51,860 nt of DNA, taken from contig NZ_GG657754.1 of NCBI RefSeq assembly GCF_000158915.1, forward strand, positions 7,744,445 to 7,796,304. Reading direction: 5' to 3'. The translations under genes and the position numbers were made by a program. The notes beneath the pieces were generated by a model. The model saw only the letters and a list, made by a program, of their open reading frames with translations. It did not search any database and was not told the origin of the DNA. This document shows positions 15,979 through 24,249 of this stretch, piece by piece. The DNA is from Streptomyces himastatinicus ATCC 53653 (GTDB taxonomy: Bacteria > Actinomycetota > Actinomycetes > Streptomycetales > Streptomycetaceae). The number at the start of each line of letters is the position of its first letter. Within the stretch, counting starts at the first letter, position 1.

Positions 15979-17340
15979 ATGTCCGCATGCCCTTCTGCTG
16001 TCGAGACCTCCGCCCCGCTCGCCGTCCTCGGCAGTGACGTCACCGTGCCCCTGGTCACCGGCGGCGAGGTGACCTACGCAGCCCTCGACTACGCGGCCAG
16101 CGCGCCCGCCCTGCGGCGGGTGTGGGACGACGTCGCCGCGTACGCCCCGTACTACGGGAGCGTCCACCGCGGGGCGGGCTATCTGTCGCAGCTCTCGACG
16201 GACCTCTTCGAGAACAGCCGCAAGGACGTCGCGGCGTTTCTGGGGTGCCGGGAGGACGACCAGGTGGTCTTCACCCGCTCGACCACCGATTCGCTCAACC
16301 TGCTGGCCGCCGCGCTGCCCACCGGCACGGAGGTGTTCGTGTTCGAGACCGAGCACCACGCCTCGCTGCTGCCGTGGGAGCAGCGGGAGGACACCCGGGT
16401 GACGTACCTGAGCGCGCCGCGCTCGCCGCGGGAGGCCGTGGAGACGCTGGAGAAGGCGCTGGCGGGCCGGGACAAGGGCCCGGCGCTGGTGTGCGTGACG
16501 GGCGCGTCGAACGTGACGGGTGAGCTGTGGCCGGTGCGGGAGCTGACCGCGGCGGCGCATGCGCGGGGCGCCCGCATCGTGCTGGACGCCGCGCAGCTGG
16601 CCCCGCACCACCCGGTGGACGTCGCGGACGCGGACGTGGACTGGGTGGCGTTCTCGGGCCACAAGCTGTACGCGCCGTTCGGGGCGGGCGTCCTGGCGGG
16701 CCGGGCCGACTGGCTGCGCGAGGCGCGGCCGTATCTGGCGGGCGGCGGCGCGAGCCGCAAGGTCGCGCGGCGGGACGACGGCGGGGTGGACGTCGAGTGG
16801 CACACCACCGCGGCGCGGCACGAGGCCGGTTCGCCGAACGTGATCGGCGTGTACGCGATCGCCTCGGCGTGCAAGGCGCTGTCCGAGGCCGGGTTCGACG
16901 GCCTGGTGGCGCGGGAGCGGCAGCTGATCGCGAAGGTGCGGGAGGGCCTGGCGGAGGTGCCCGAGGTGCGGCTGCTGTCGCTGTTCGGGGACGACGCGCC
17001 GCGCGTGGGGGTGCTGTCGTTCGTGGTGGAGGGCTGGAACAGCTCGCACTTCGCGGCGGCGCTGTCCGCGGAGTACGGGATCGGCGTACGGGACGGGCTG
17101 TTCTGCGCCCATCCGCTGGTGCGGACCCTGCTGGGCAGCGAGCCCGGCGACCAGGGGGAGTGCGGCGCGCCGGAGGCCGCCCCGGGTGAGCGCTCCCTGA
17201 ACGCGATCCGTGTCAGCTTCGGCGCGGGCACCCCGGACGAGCATGTGGAGCGCTTCGTCCGGGCGGTGAAGGAGCTGGTCCGGGACGGCGCCAAGTGGGA
17301 CTACCGCACGGAGGACGGCCGCTGCGTGCCGGTGCGCTAG
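15979..17340 (+). CDS. Class V aminotransferase-fold PLP enzyme (cysteine desulfurase-like)
   Basis: 453-residue PLP enzyme of the NifS/selenocysteine lyase superfamily. PLP contacts are visible: the TTD loop at 102-104, EHH at 125-127 (His stacking on PLP), D203 in VLDAAQ and the Schiff-base lysine K229 in FSGHKLYAPFG. The C-terminal half has YGIGVRDGLFCAHPL with a cysteine in the active-site region. Control by a SAM riboswitch points to sulfur amino-acid metabolism rather than Fe-S assembly, but the exact reaction is unknown. The ATG at 15979 is chosen because GGGAGAA precedes it. In-frame ATG 15949 and TTG 15934 lie upstream without a site. Confidence 0.85.
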   Translation: MSACPSAVETSAPLAVLGSDVTVPLVTGGEVTYAALDYAASAPALRRVWDDVAAYAPYYGSVHRGAGYLSQLSTDLFENSRKDVAAFLGCREDDQVVFTRSTTDSLNLLAAALPTGTEVFVFETEHHASLLPWEQREDTRVTYLSAPRSPREAVETLEKALAGRDKGPALVCVTGASNVTGELWPVRELTAAAHARGARIVLDAAQLAPHHPVDVADADVDWVAFSGHKLYAPFGAGVLAGRADWLREARPYLAGGGASRKVARRDDGGVDVEWHTTAARHEAGSPNVIGVYAIASACKALSEAGFDGLVARERQLIAKVREGLAEVPEVRLLSLFGDDAPRVGVLSFVVEGWNSSHFAAALSAEYGIGVRDGLFCAHPLVRTLLGSEPGDQGECGAPEAAPGERSLNAIRVSFGAGTPDEHVERFVRAVKELVRDGAKWDYRTEDGRCVPVR

Positions 17341-17354
17341 AGGGAAGACACCCG

Positions 17355-17636
17355 CTAGCTGTCGAGGCCGATCGCGAAGGCGGCTTCCAGATCGTGCTGC
17401 GAGTACGTCCGGAAGGCGATGTGGGTCTCGGTGGAGGCCACCCCCGGCAACTTGCTGATCTGGCCCGTGATGATGTCCGCGAGGTCGTCGTGGCGGGCCA
17501 CCCGCACCATCGCGATCAGATCGTGGGCGCCGGTGACCGAGTAGACCTCGCTCACACCCTCCAGCGCGGCGATCTTCTCGGCGGTCTCCGGGATCTGGTC
17601 CACGCTGGTCTTGATGAGCACGATCGAAGTGATCAC
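17355..17636 (-). CDS. Stand-alone Lrp/AsnC ligand-binding (RAM) domain protein
   Basis: 93 residues covering only the effector-binding domain of Lrp/AsnC regulators (ITSIVLIKTS..., ALEGVSEVYSVTGAHDLIAMVR, LPGVASTETHIAF). The DNA-binding helix-turn-helix is missing. Such proteins oligomerise and may bind amino acids or modulate full-length Lrp proteins. GTG start whose first bases overlap the stop of the upstream rhomboid gene (GTGA), so the two are translationally coupled. The ribosome binding site GAGGGAG is rather far (about 12 bases). Confidence 0.85.
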   Translation of the reverse strand: MITSIVLIKTSVDQIPETAEKIAALEGVSEVYSVTGAHDLIAMVRVARHDDLADIITGQISKLPGVASTETHIAFRTYSQHDLEAAFAIGLDS

Positions 17637-18343
17637 GGCTGGCTTTCTCCCTCGCTGGCCCTGGCTGCGCCGCCCACTCTATCCGGCCGCCCGAAGCGGG
17701 CCCACGCGTAGAGAAAACCCAGGGTGAAGCCCACGAGATGGGCGAGGTAGGCCACTCCGGGGCGGGCGTCGGCCTGGCGGGCGGCGAGCCACTGGAGGGT
17801 GACCCAGAAGATCAGTACGACCCAGGCGGGGAAACGCAGCGGGAGGAAGAACAGGAACGGGAACAGGCTGGTCACCCGGGCGCGCGGAAAGAGCCATAAA
17901 AAGGCGCCGAGGACGCCGGAAATGGCACCGGAGGCGCCGACCAGCGTCTGCGGCGAGGAGGCGTGGGCGGCGGCGTAGCCGAGGAGCGCGAGATAGCCGG
18001 TGACGAGGTAGAAGAGGGCGAAGTGCATACGCCCCATCCGTTCCTCGGTCATCGCCCCGAAGACGTAGAGGAACAGCATGTTGCCGAGGAGGTGCAGCCA
18101 GTTGCCGTGGACGAAGAGCGCGGTCAGCGGCGTCAGCGGCTCGGCGGGGGTGCCGCTCCACAGGGCGCTGGGGACGACTCCCCAGCGCTCGAAGTACGAG
18201 GTCTGGGCCTGGAGGAGGTCCCCGCCGGAGCCGTAGCGGGGGTCGAGCCCTGAGGCCGGTCCGAGGACGAAGATCAGGCAGCAGATGACGATGAGGGCGT
18301 ACGTCATCACGGGACGGCCGGACCCCGCCGACTTCTCGATCAT
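17633..18343 (-). CDS. Rhomboid-family intramembrane serine protease
   Basis: 236-residue membrane protein with six to seven helices. Family motifs are intact: LFVHGNWLHLLGNMLFL (HxxxxHxxxN, oxyanion region), the catalytic Ser in LVGASGAISG (GxSG) and the catalytic His in AYLAHLVGFTLGF. It should cleave helical substrates in the cytoplasmic membrane. The substrate is unknown. A large periplasmic loop (about 30-70) separates helix 1 from the core. The ATG has no clear ribosome binding site. The 3' end overlaps the RAM-domain gene by four bases. Confidence 0.88.
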   Translation of the reverse strand: MIEKSAGSGRPVMTYALIVICCLIFVLGPASGLDPRYGSGGDLLQAQTSYFERWGVVPSALWSGTPAEPLTPLTALFVHGNWLHLLGNMLFLYVFGAMTEERMGRMHFALFYLVTGYLALLGYAAAHASSPQTLVGASGAISGVLGAFLWLFPRARVTSLFPFLFFLPLRFPAWVVLIFWVTLQWLAARQADARPGVAYLAHLVGFTLGFLYAWARFGRPDRVGGAARASEGESQP

Positions 18344-18485
18344 GGGCAGATCATCGCGTACCCGGCACAACCTGCACAGAGCGCCTCGCCGCCGCCCGGG
18401 GGCGGGGTACGGGCCCGACAACGCCCGGGGCTCAGGCCGTAGGGTTACAGGACGCCGATGAGCCGAGTAGCGAGGACCCGACACC

Positions 18486-18731
18486 ATGGCCGTTCCCACG
18501 CCGACAGCCGAGACCCGCTGGCGCTGCACGCTGTGCGGCAACCTCACCCGTTTCGATGTGACCCGCTCGACGAAGGCCGTGGAGTTCATCCACCTGGACC
18601 TGGCCGGGGAGCCTCGGGTCGAGGAGCGCGATGTGCTCAGTGAGACCATTGAGTCAGTACGTTGTCGCTGGTGCAACGCGGTCGACCAGATCGAGCTGGT
18701 GGACCGTCCGAGTGCGAACGCGAGCGCCTGA
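18486..18731 (+). CDS. Small zinc-ribbon-like protein
   Basis: 81 residues with two CxxC knuckles, CTLCGN near the N-terminus and CRWCNA near the C-terminus, which together look like a zinc ribbon. Between them is an acidic stretch (HLDLAGEPRVEERDV). No catalytic residues are seen, so a role as a small nucleic-acid or protein adaptor is inference. ATG start with GAGGA about nine bases upstream. It directly precedes the NYN nuclease gene on the same strand with a gap of about 20 bases, so the two are likely co-transcribed. Confidence 0.82.
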   Translation: MAVPTPTAETRWRCTLCGNLTRFDVTRSTKAVEFIHLDLAGEPRVEERDVLSETIESVRCRWCNAVDQIELVDRPSANASA

Positions 18732-18753
18732 GACACGGAGCGAGGAGAAGGTG

Positions 18754-20112
18754 GTGGACCGGACGGGCGGCCGCGAAGCGGCCGGTGACGCCGAGGGCGT
18801 CACCGAGGCGCTGGACCGCCCCCTGCCGGAAGGGGTGCGGCGGCGCGTGGTGGCGCTGGTCGCGGATGCGTTCGGTGGTCTGACGGTCACCGAACTGCCA
18901 CCCCAGCTGCGGCAGTACGCCCGTTTCACCCCGAACCGGCGCGCCAAGTTCGCGGGAAACGCGATGGCCGCCGCGGTGGAGAGCGACCCCGTTTTCCGGC
19001 AGCGGATCGGACAGCGGCTGCGCGAGACCCAGGCGGAGCTGACCGAGGCCATCGAGGGCGGTTCGCCGCCCGCGGCCGCGGACCCGGTGGACGTCGCGGC
19101 GGTGGCGTACGTGCTGCGTCCCGTGGGCTGGGTGAAGCTCGTCGAGGCGGCGGGCGAGGAGGCCCAGCGGGCGTCGGCCGAGCGGGCCGGCGAGGAGGCC
19201 GAGCGCGAGCTCCAGCGGCTGCGCGAGGAGCTGGCGGCCGCCCGTTCGGTGGCGCGCAAGGAAACCGACAGGGTCCGCGCCGAGCTGGACGCGGCCCGCA
19301 AGGAGACGGACGCGGTGCAGCGCAAGCTGCGCAGCGCGCAGAGCGATGTGAAGCGCGGGGCGGCGGCGCTGCGCAAGGCCGAGGGCGAGCTGGAGACCGT
19401 GCGGTCGGAGGCGGCGTCGCGGCAGGCGGCCGCCGACGGTGAGGCGCGGCGGCTGCGGGCCCGGCTGGCGGAGGCCGAGTCCGCCCTGGAGGCGAGCCGG
19501 CGGGCGGTGCGCGAGGGCCGCAGCGTGGAGGACATGCGGCTGCGGCTGCTGCTGGACACGGTGCTGGATGCCGCCCAGGGGCTGCGCCGCGAACTGGCGC
19601 TGCCGCCCGCGTCGATGCACCCGGCGGACACGGTGGACGCGGTCGAGCCGGGCAAGATGACGCCGAAGGACATAGCGACCAGGGCGCTGTCGGAGATGGA
19701 TCCGGCGCTGCTGGACCAGTTGCTGGCGCTGCCGCAGGCGCATCTGGTGGTGGACGGCTACAACGTCACCAAGACCGGCTATCCGACGATGCCGTTGGAG
19801 AAGCAGCGGCTGCGGCTGCTGGGCGGGCTCGCGGTGCTCGCGGCGCAGACGGGCGCGGAGATGACGTGTGTCTTCGACGGGGCGGAGCTGGCCGCTCCGG
19901 TGCTGCTGGCGCCGCCGCGCGGGGTCCGGGTGCTGTTCAGCAAGCCCGGAGTGACGGCGGACGAGCTGATCCGGCAGCTGGTGCGGGCCGAGCCGCCGGG
20001 CCGTCCGGTGGTCGTGGTGTCCACCGACCGCGAGGTCGCGGACGGGGTCGCACGCGCCGGAGCGCGCCCCGTGGCATCCGCTCTGTTGCTGAAGCGACTT
20101 GCGCGCACCTGA
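18754..20112 (+). CDS. NYN/PIN-like (YacP-type) nuclease with coiled coil
   Basis: 452 residues. The N-terminal part (about 20-130) is a conserved helical region, 130-270 is a long Glu/Arg/Ala coiled coil, and the last about 140 residues form a NYN domain: LVVDGYNVTKTGYP (first Asp), CVFDGAEL (second Asp) and VVVVSTDREVADGVARAGA (third Asp). These acidic residues bind metal in RNA-cleaving PIN-like folds, so an RNase role in RNA processing is likely. Of two adjacent GTG codons, the second (18754) has the better six-base spacing to GGAG. Confidence 0.85.
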   Translation: MDRTGGREAAGDAEGVTEALDRPLPEGVRRRVVALVADAFGGLTVTELPPQLRQYARFTPNRRAKFAGNAMAAAVESDPVFRQRIGQRLRETQAELTEAIEGGSPPAAADPVDVAAVAYVLRPVGWVKLVEAAGEEAQRASAERAGEEAERELQRLREELAAARSVARKETDRVRAELDAARKETDAVQRKLRSAQSDVKRGAAALRKAEGELETVRSEAASRQAAADGEARRLRARLAEAESALEASRRAVREGRSVEDMRLRLLLDTVLDAAQGLRRELALPPASMHPADTVDAVEPGKMTPKDIATRALSEMDPALLDQLLALPQAHLVVDGYNVTKTGYPTMPLEKQRLRLLGGLAVLAAQTGAEMTCVFDGAELAAPVLLAPPRGVRVLFSKPGVTADELIRQLVRAEPPGRPVVVVSTDREVADGVARAGARPVASALLLKRLART

Positions 20113-20208
20113 CGGCCGATAATCATCAGCACAGCGTCAATTGACCGTCACTGCCCGTGCGATGTTTGTAAAAGATGCGTCCCTGGCCAATTTTTTTGTC
20201 GTCGGGAT

Positions 20209-20238
20209 TTGAACGGATCACGGCAGGGTCACTAATGT
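20209..20238 (+). promoter_or_regulatory. Promoter for the riboswitch-NlpC/P60 transcript
   Basis: TTGAAC at 20209-20214 and TAATGT at 20233-20238, 18 bp apart, fit a housekeeping-sigma promoter. Transcription would start near 20245, just before the riboswitch. An AT-rich stretch with seven T's (about 20191-20197) lies upstream. Confidence 0.6.
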
Positions 20239-20249
20239 CGGCTCGAACC

Positions 20250-20362
20250 TTCGCGCGGTTGATCACCCATCCGGGGTGACAGCGGGGGTACCGCCGAGTC
20301 CGCGGCGTATCCGCGGAGCCCGGGGTCGCACCTCAACCCCTGGTAGGCGGCCGGAGGAAGAA
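20250..20362 (+). promoter_or_regulatory. c-di-AMP riboswitch (ydaO-yuaA type), probable
   Basis: Leader of the cell-wall hydrolase gene. It contains TTCGCGCGGTTGATCACCC, a CACCC/GGGTG hairpin, GACAGCGGGGGTACCGCCGA, a CCGCGG-rich stem, GGAGCCCGGGGTCGCACC and TGGTAGGCGGCCGGAGGAAG. These match my recollection of ydaO elements, which in Streptomyces typically precede NlpC/P60 and Rpf genes. Boundaries are approximate. The family shuts off muralytic genes when c-di-AMP is high. Confidence 0.75.
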
Positions 20363-20375
20363 GGAGCTCGCCTTC

Positions 20376-21401
20376 GTGGCGTCCCACCGTCGACCCAAGC
20401 AGCCGAGCCGCACTCGGGTATCCGTACTCACGGCGACCGCCGCAGCCGCCGTCGCGCTCACGTCCCAGGCCGCCCAGGCCGCTCCTAAGCAGGACAAGAA
20501 GGACGTCAAGGAGCAGGTCGACAAACTCTACGAAGAGGCGGAGGCGGCGACCGAGAAGTACAACGGCGCCAAGGAGAAGCAGGAGAAGCTGGAGAGCCAG
20601 GTCGGCGACCTCCAGGACAACGTGGCGCGCGGTCAGCAGGATCTGAACAAGCTGCGCGACGGCCTGGGTTCGATGGCCACCGCCCAGTACCGCACCGGCG
20701 GTATCGACCCCTCCGTACAGCTGATCCTCTCCTCCGACCCGGACACCTACCTCGACAAGGCGTCCACCCTCGACCAGGTGAGCGGCAAGCAGGCCGAGTC
20801 CCTGCGGAAGATCGCCGACAAGCAGCGCACGCTCAAGCAGCAGCGCGAGGAGGCGTCCACCAAGCTCCAGGACCTGGCGGACACCCGGAAGGCCCTGGGT
20901 GAGAAGAAGAAGCAGATCCAGGGCAAGCTCGCCAAGGCCCGGAACCTCCTCAACACCCTCACCGAGCAGGAACGCGCCAAGATGGCGCAGGAGGAGAAGG
21001 AGCGCGCCAACCGCGCCAGCAGCCGGGCCGACCTGGGCAGCGAGGTGCCCGACTCGCAGCGTGCCGCCGCCGCGCTGGCCGCCGCCAAGACCAAGATCGG
21101 CTCGCCGTACGTCTGGGGCGCCACCGGTCCGTCCTCCTTCGACTGCTCCGGCCTCACCGGCTGGGCGTACCAGCAGGCCGGGGTCCAGCTGCCGCGCATC
21201 TCCCAGGACCAGGCCAACGCCGGTACGCAGATCGGCCGCGGCGAGCTCAAGCCCGGCGACCTGGTGCTGTTCTACGGCGACCTGCACCACATAGGTCTGT
21301 ACGCGGGCAACGGGCAGGTGCTGCACGCCCCCAAGCCGGGTGCCGGTGTGCGCTTCGAGTCGATGGACAACATGCCGTTCCAGTTCGGCGTGCGGGTCTG
21401 A
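20376..21401 (+). CDS. Secreted NlpC/P60 peptidoglycan endopeptidase (RipA/RipC-like)
   Basis: Cleaves stem peptides of peptidoglycan outside the cell, for growth or germination. 341 residues: signal peptide 1-35 (cleavage near AQAAP), coiled coil about 40-205, then a catalytic domain from about 230. The catalytic residues are C257 (FDCSGLTGWAY), H305 (HHIGLYAG) and H317 (VLHAP). The coiled coil likely self-inhibits or binds FtsX, as in related hydrolases. GTG start with AAGGAG nine bases upstream. Controlled by the probable c-di-AMP riboswitch. The next gene is a paralogue. Confidence 0.92.
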   Translation: MASHRRPKQPSRTRVSVLTATAAAAVALTSQAAQAAPKQDKKDVKEQVDKLYEEAEAATEKYNGAKEKQEKLESQVGDLQDNVARGQQDLNKLRDGLGSMATAQYRTGGIDPSVQLILSSDPDTYLDKASTLDQVSGKQAESLRKIADKQRTLKQQREEASTKLQDLADTRKALGEKKKQIQGKLAKARNLLNTLTEQERAKMAQEEKERANRASSRADLGSEVPDSQRAAAALAAAKTKIGSPYVWGATGPSSFDCSGLTGWAYQQAGVQLPRISQDQANAGTQIGRGELKPGDLVLFYGDLHHIGLYAGNGQVLHAPKPGAGVRFESMDNMPFQFGVRV

Positions 21402-21579
21402 CGACGTCCGTTCGGGCGAATCAGGACAACTCCCCACGACTCCCGCCCCGTCGGTGACCTGCGGTCTCCGGCGGGGCGTCAGTTTGTGTGCCCGCGATCG
21501 GCTTTGGAACCCGGGTGGTGGCGCCGCTACTGTCTGCGCGCAGTTCCTCACCGACTCCGCGGAAGGGAGTGCGGCTCCC

Positions 21580-22659
21580 ATGGCGTCCTCTCGCCGCTTC
21601 TCGAAACCCGGTCCCGTCCGGGCCACCGTCGCCCTCACCGCCGCCTCGGCGGCCGCCGCCACCGGCGCCGTGCTGGCCGCCCCGGCCGGGGCCGAACCCC
21701 ACGACACCCCGGCGGACCGCCCCTCGGCCCGGACCGCGGCCGACCGGATCGACCGGCTCTACGAGCAGGCGGAGCGGGCCACCGAGCGCTACAACGCGGC
21801 CGGCACCCGAGCCCACCGGCTGCGCCGCGAGACGGACCGCCTCCGGGACCGCGCGGCCCGCGGCCAGGAGCGGGTCAACCGGATGCGGGTGGCGCTCGGC
21901 GCGATCGCGGGCGCGCAGTACCGCACCGGCGGCTTCGACCCGGGCCTCGCCCTCCTCCTCTCCTCCGACCCGGCCCACTACCTCGACCGTGCCGCCATGC
22001 TGGACCGCATCACCAGCCGCCAGGCCGGTCAGCTGCGGGTCCTGGCCCGCGCCCAGCGCACCCTGCGGCAGCAGCGCGCGGACGCCGCGGACCGGCTGCT
22101 GAAGCTGGAGCGCAGCCGCCTGGCCGTCGCCCGCCACAAGCGCGAGGTGCAGCGCAAGCTGGCCACCGCGCGACGGCTGCTGGGCGCGCTGCGCCCGGGG
22201 GAGTGGGAGGCGTACGCACGCGCCTCGCGCGACGGGGACGGGCACGGGGCGCACGCCGTACCGGGCGCGCCCCCCGGTGGCGCGCACGCAACACCTGGTC
22301 TGCCGCCGTCCTCACCGCGCGCCGCCGCCGCGTTCGGCGCGGCGCGGGCCGCGGTCGGCCTGCCGTACGCCTGGGGGCAGGCCGGGCCCACCGCCTTCGA
22401 CTGCTCCGGGCTGACCCAGTGGGCCTACCGCCGGGCCGGGGTGGCGATCCCGCGCACCTCCCAGGCCCAGGCGCACACCGGGCAGTCGGTGCCGCTGTCC
22501 CAGGCCCGCCCCGGCGACCTGATCGTCTACCGCTCCGACGCCGGGCACGTCGCCATGTACGCCGGGGGCGGGCGGGTGATCCACGCGCCCTACCCCGGCG
22601 CGGCCGTCCGCTACGACCCCGTCGGCATGATGCCGATCTTTTCCATCACTCGCGTCTGA
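21580..22659 (+). CDS. Second secreted NlpC/P60 endopeptidase
   Basis: Paralogue of the preceding gene: 359 residues with the same order of signal peptide (to about 38, PAGAEP), coiled coil (about 50-210) and NlpC/P60 domain with C275 (FDCSGLTQWAY), H323 (AGHVAMYAG) and H335 (VIHAP). It differs by an Arg-rich coiled coil and a Gly/Pro/His linker (about 220-245). ATG start with GGGAG ten bases upstream. The 178-bp gap lacks a riboswitch, so this copy is either read through from the first or driven separately. Confidence 0.9.
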   Translation: MASSRRFSKPGPVRATVALTAASAAAATGAVLAAPAGAEPHDTPADRPSARTAADRIDRLYEQAERATERYNAAGTRAHRLRRETDRLRDRAARGQERVNRMRVALGAIAGAQYRTGGFDPGLALLLSSDPAHYLDRAAMLDRITSRQAGQLRVLARAQRTLRQQRADAADRLLKLERSRLAVARHKREVQRKLATARRLLGALRPGEWEAYARASRDGDGHGAHAVPGAPPGGAHATPGLPPSSPRAAAAFGAARAAVGLPYAWGQAGPTAFDCSGLTQWAYRRAGVAIPRTSQAQAHTGQSVPLSQARPGDLIVYRSDAGHVAMYAGGGRVIHAPYPGAAVRYDPVGMMPIFSITRV

Positions 22660-22689
22660 AGCACGGCGGCGGCTCGTACGATCTATGGC

Positions 22690-23964
22690 GTGACGGGTCG
22701 GTGGAGAACGGGGCGATGGCGGACGGCACTCTGTCTGCCGGTGGTGTGGGCGCTGCCGCTGGCCGCGCTCACCGCGTGCGGCACGGCCGTCCCGCCCGAC
22801 GACCCCGCGGGGCGCGACGGGCGCGCCGTGCAGCGCATGCTCGACCAGCGGGCCGCGGCGGTACGCAGCCGGGACGCGGGCGCCTTCCTCGCCACCGTCG
22901 ACCGCCGCTCGGCCGGTTACCGGGCCGAGCAGCGGCGGGTGTTCCGCCGCCTGTCCGCCGTACCGCTGCGCTCCTGGACGTACCGGCTGGTGCACACCGG
23001 CGGCTTCCGGCCCGCCGTCGGCAGCGGCCGCCGCCTGGCCGCGCAGGTCGAACTCCGCTACCGGCTCGCCGGATACGACACCGCCCCCGTTGTCGCCCCC
23101 CAGTACCTGACGCTCGCGCAGCGCGACGGGCGGTGGTTCGTCGCCGACGACGACGGCCGGGTGGACGGCAAACGCGGCGTCGACCAGCTGTGGGACCAGG
23201 GCCGGGTCGACGTCGTCCGCGGCAAGCACAGCCTCGTCCTCGGCGTCGGCCAGAACCGCCGCCTGCTGCGCGGCGTCGCCGCCACCGCCGACCGGGCCGT
23301 GCCCGCCCTCGACCGGGTCTGGCCCGGCTCCTGGGCCGGGCGCGTCGTCGTCGAGGTGCCCGCCTCGCTGGACCGGATGGCCGCCCTGCTGGGCGCCTCC
23401 GCGAGCGGCTACCGGGGCATCGCGGCCGTCACCACCGGCGAGGTCGGCGGCGCGAGCGACTCCTCACCGGCCGACCGCGTGATCGTCAACCCCGATGCGT
23501 ACCGGGCGCTCGGTGACTTCGGCCGCCAGGTCGTGGTCACCCATGAGACGGCCCATGTCGCCACGCGTGCCGCCACCACCGCCGCCACGCCGCTGTGGCT
23601 CTCCGAGGGCTTCGCCGACTGGACCGGCTACCGCACCCCCGGGCGCACCCCGCGCCAAGTCGCCCCCGAACTCTCCGAGTCCGTCGCGAGCGGCCGCCTC
23701 CCCAAGGCCCTCCCGCCCGACGAGGCCTTCCGCTTCGGCAGCCGCCCCGACCGGCTCTCCGAGGCGTACGAACAGGGCTGGCTGGCCTGCCGCATGATCG
23801 CCGACCGGTGGGGTGCGGGGAAGTTGGTCGCCCTGTACCGAGCGGTCGGCGCCGCTCCGCGGCGCGAGGGCGCGGTTGAGGCGGGCCTGCGCGATGTGCT
23901 GAACGTCAGCCTGACGGACTTCACGGCGGAGTGGCGCAAGTACGTGGCGGGCGTGCTGGGCTAA
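22690..23964 (+). CDS. Lipoprotein with HEXXH zinc-metallopeptidase motif
   Basis: 424-residue exported lipoprotein with lipobox LTAC (C30). An NTF2-like region at about 45-165 is followed by a gluzincin-like peptidase domain: HETAH at 285-289 (two zinc His, catalytic Glu) and E306 in WLSEGFADW, the expected third ligand. The C-terminus has the repeat-like EAYEQGWLACRMIADRWG typical of the peptidase MA-like group. No ribosome binding site precedes the GTG, but TACGAT lies seven bases before it, so the mRNA is probably leaderless. The substrate is unknown. The neighbourhood suggests cell-envelope work. Confidence 0.85.
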   Translation: MTGRWRTGRWRTALCLPVVWALPLAALTACGTAVPPDDPAGRDGRAVQRMLDQRAAAVRSRDAGAFLATVDRRSAGYRAEQRRVFRRLSAVPLRSWTYRLVHTGGFRPAVGSGRRLAAQVELRYRLAGYDTAPVVAPQYLTLAQRDGRWFVADDDGRVDGKRGVDQLWDQGRVDVVRGKHSLVLGVGQNRRLLRGVAATADRAVPALDRVWPGSWAGRVVVEVPASLDRMAALLGASASGYRGIAAVTTGEVGGASDSSPADRVIVNPDAYRALGDFGRQVVVTHETAHVATRAATTAATPLWLSEGFADWTGYRTPGRTPRQVAPELSESVASGRLPKALPPDEAFRFGSRPDRLSEAYEQGWLACRMIADRWGAGKLVALYRAVGAAPRREGAVEAGLRDVLNVSLTDFTAEWRKYVAGVLG

Positions 23965-24232
23965 GCCCCCACCCCGCCCCTTCCCGAAACCGGGGCCCCG
24001 CCCCGGCCCCCGGGCGGGGCTGGGGGCCGCCGCTGGGTGCGGCTCCGCCGGGTGGAGCCTGGGGTTTCGTTGCCGGGTGCGGGCCGGTGGCCGGGTTGTG
24101 CCCACCCGTCCCGCCCCGCGGGACGATTGCCCACAACCTTTCCAGCCCCTCCGGCGATTGAGGAGCGGGGCCGGGGCGGAGCCCCGGGGTCGGGTAGGGG
24201 CGGGGTGGGGAAAAGCCGCTCGCACCCCCACC
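23965..24232. repeat. Composite intergenic repeat, copy 2
   Basis: Fills the gap between the metallopeptidase and pimB'. Module C in reverse orientation (CCCCACCCCGCCCCTTCCCG) comes first, then module A with the same 43-nt hairpin as copy 1 (24095-24137), then module B at about 24144-24170 (CAGCCCCTCCGGCGATTGAG) and module C forward to about 24232. Copies 1 and 2 are almost identical across the hairpin. Confidence 0.85.
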
Positions 24233-24249
24233 CGGTACTGTCGGCCACG

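Noticed and set aside
20171..20200. Terminator of the NYN nuclease gene at the T-rich stretch
   Set aside because: Seven T's occur, but no stable stem lies directly before them.
15441..24232. Repeats as insertion sequences or MITEs with transposase
   Set aside because: No transposase, no target-site duplication could be seen, and module order differs between copies. REP-like origin is possible but not shown.
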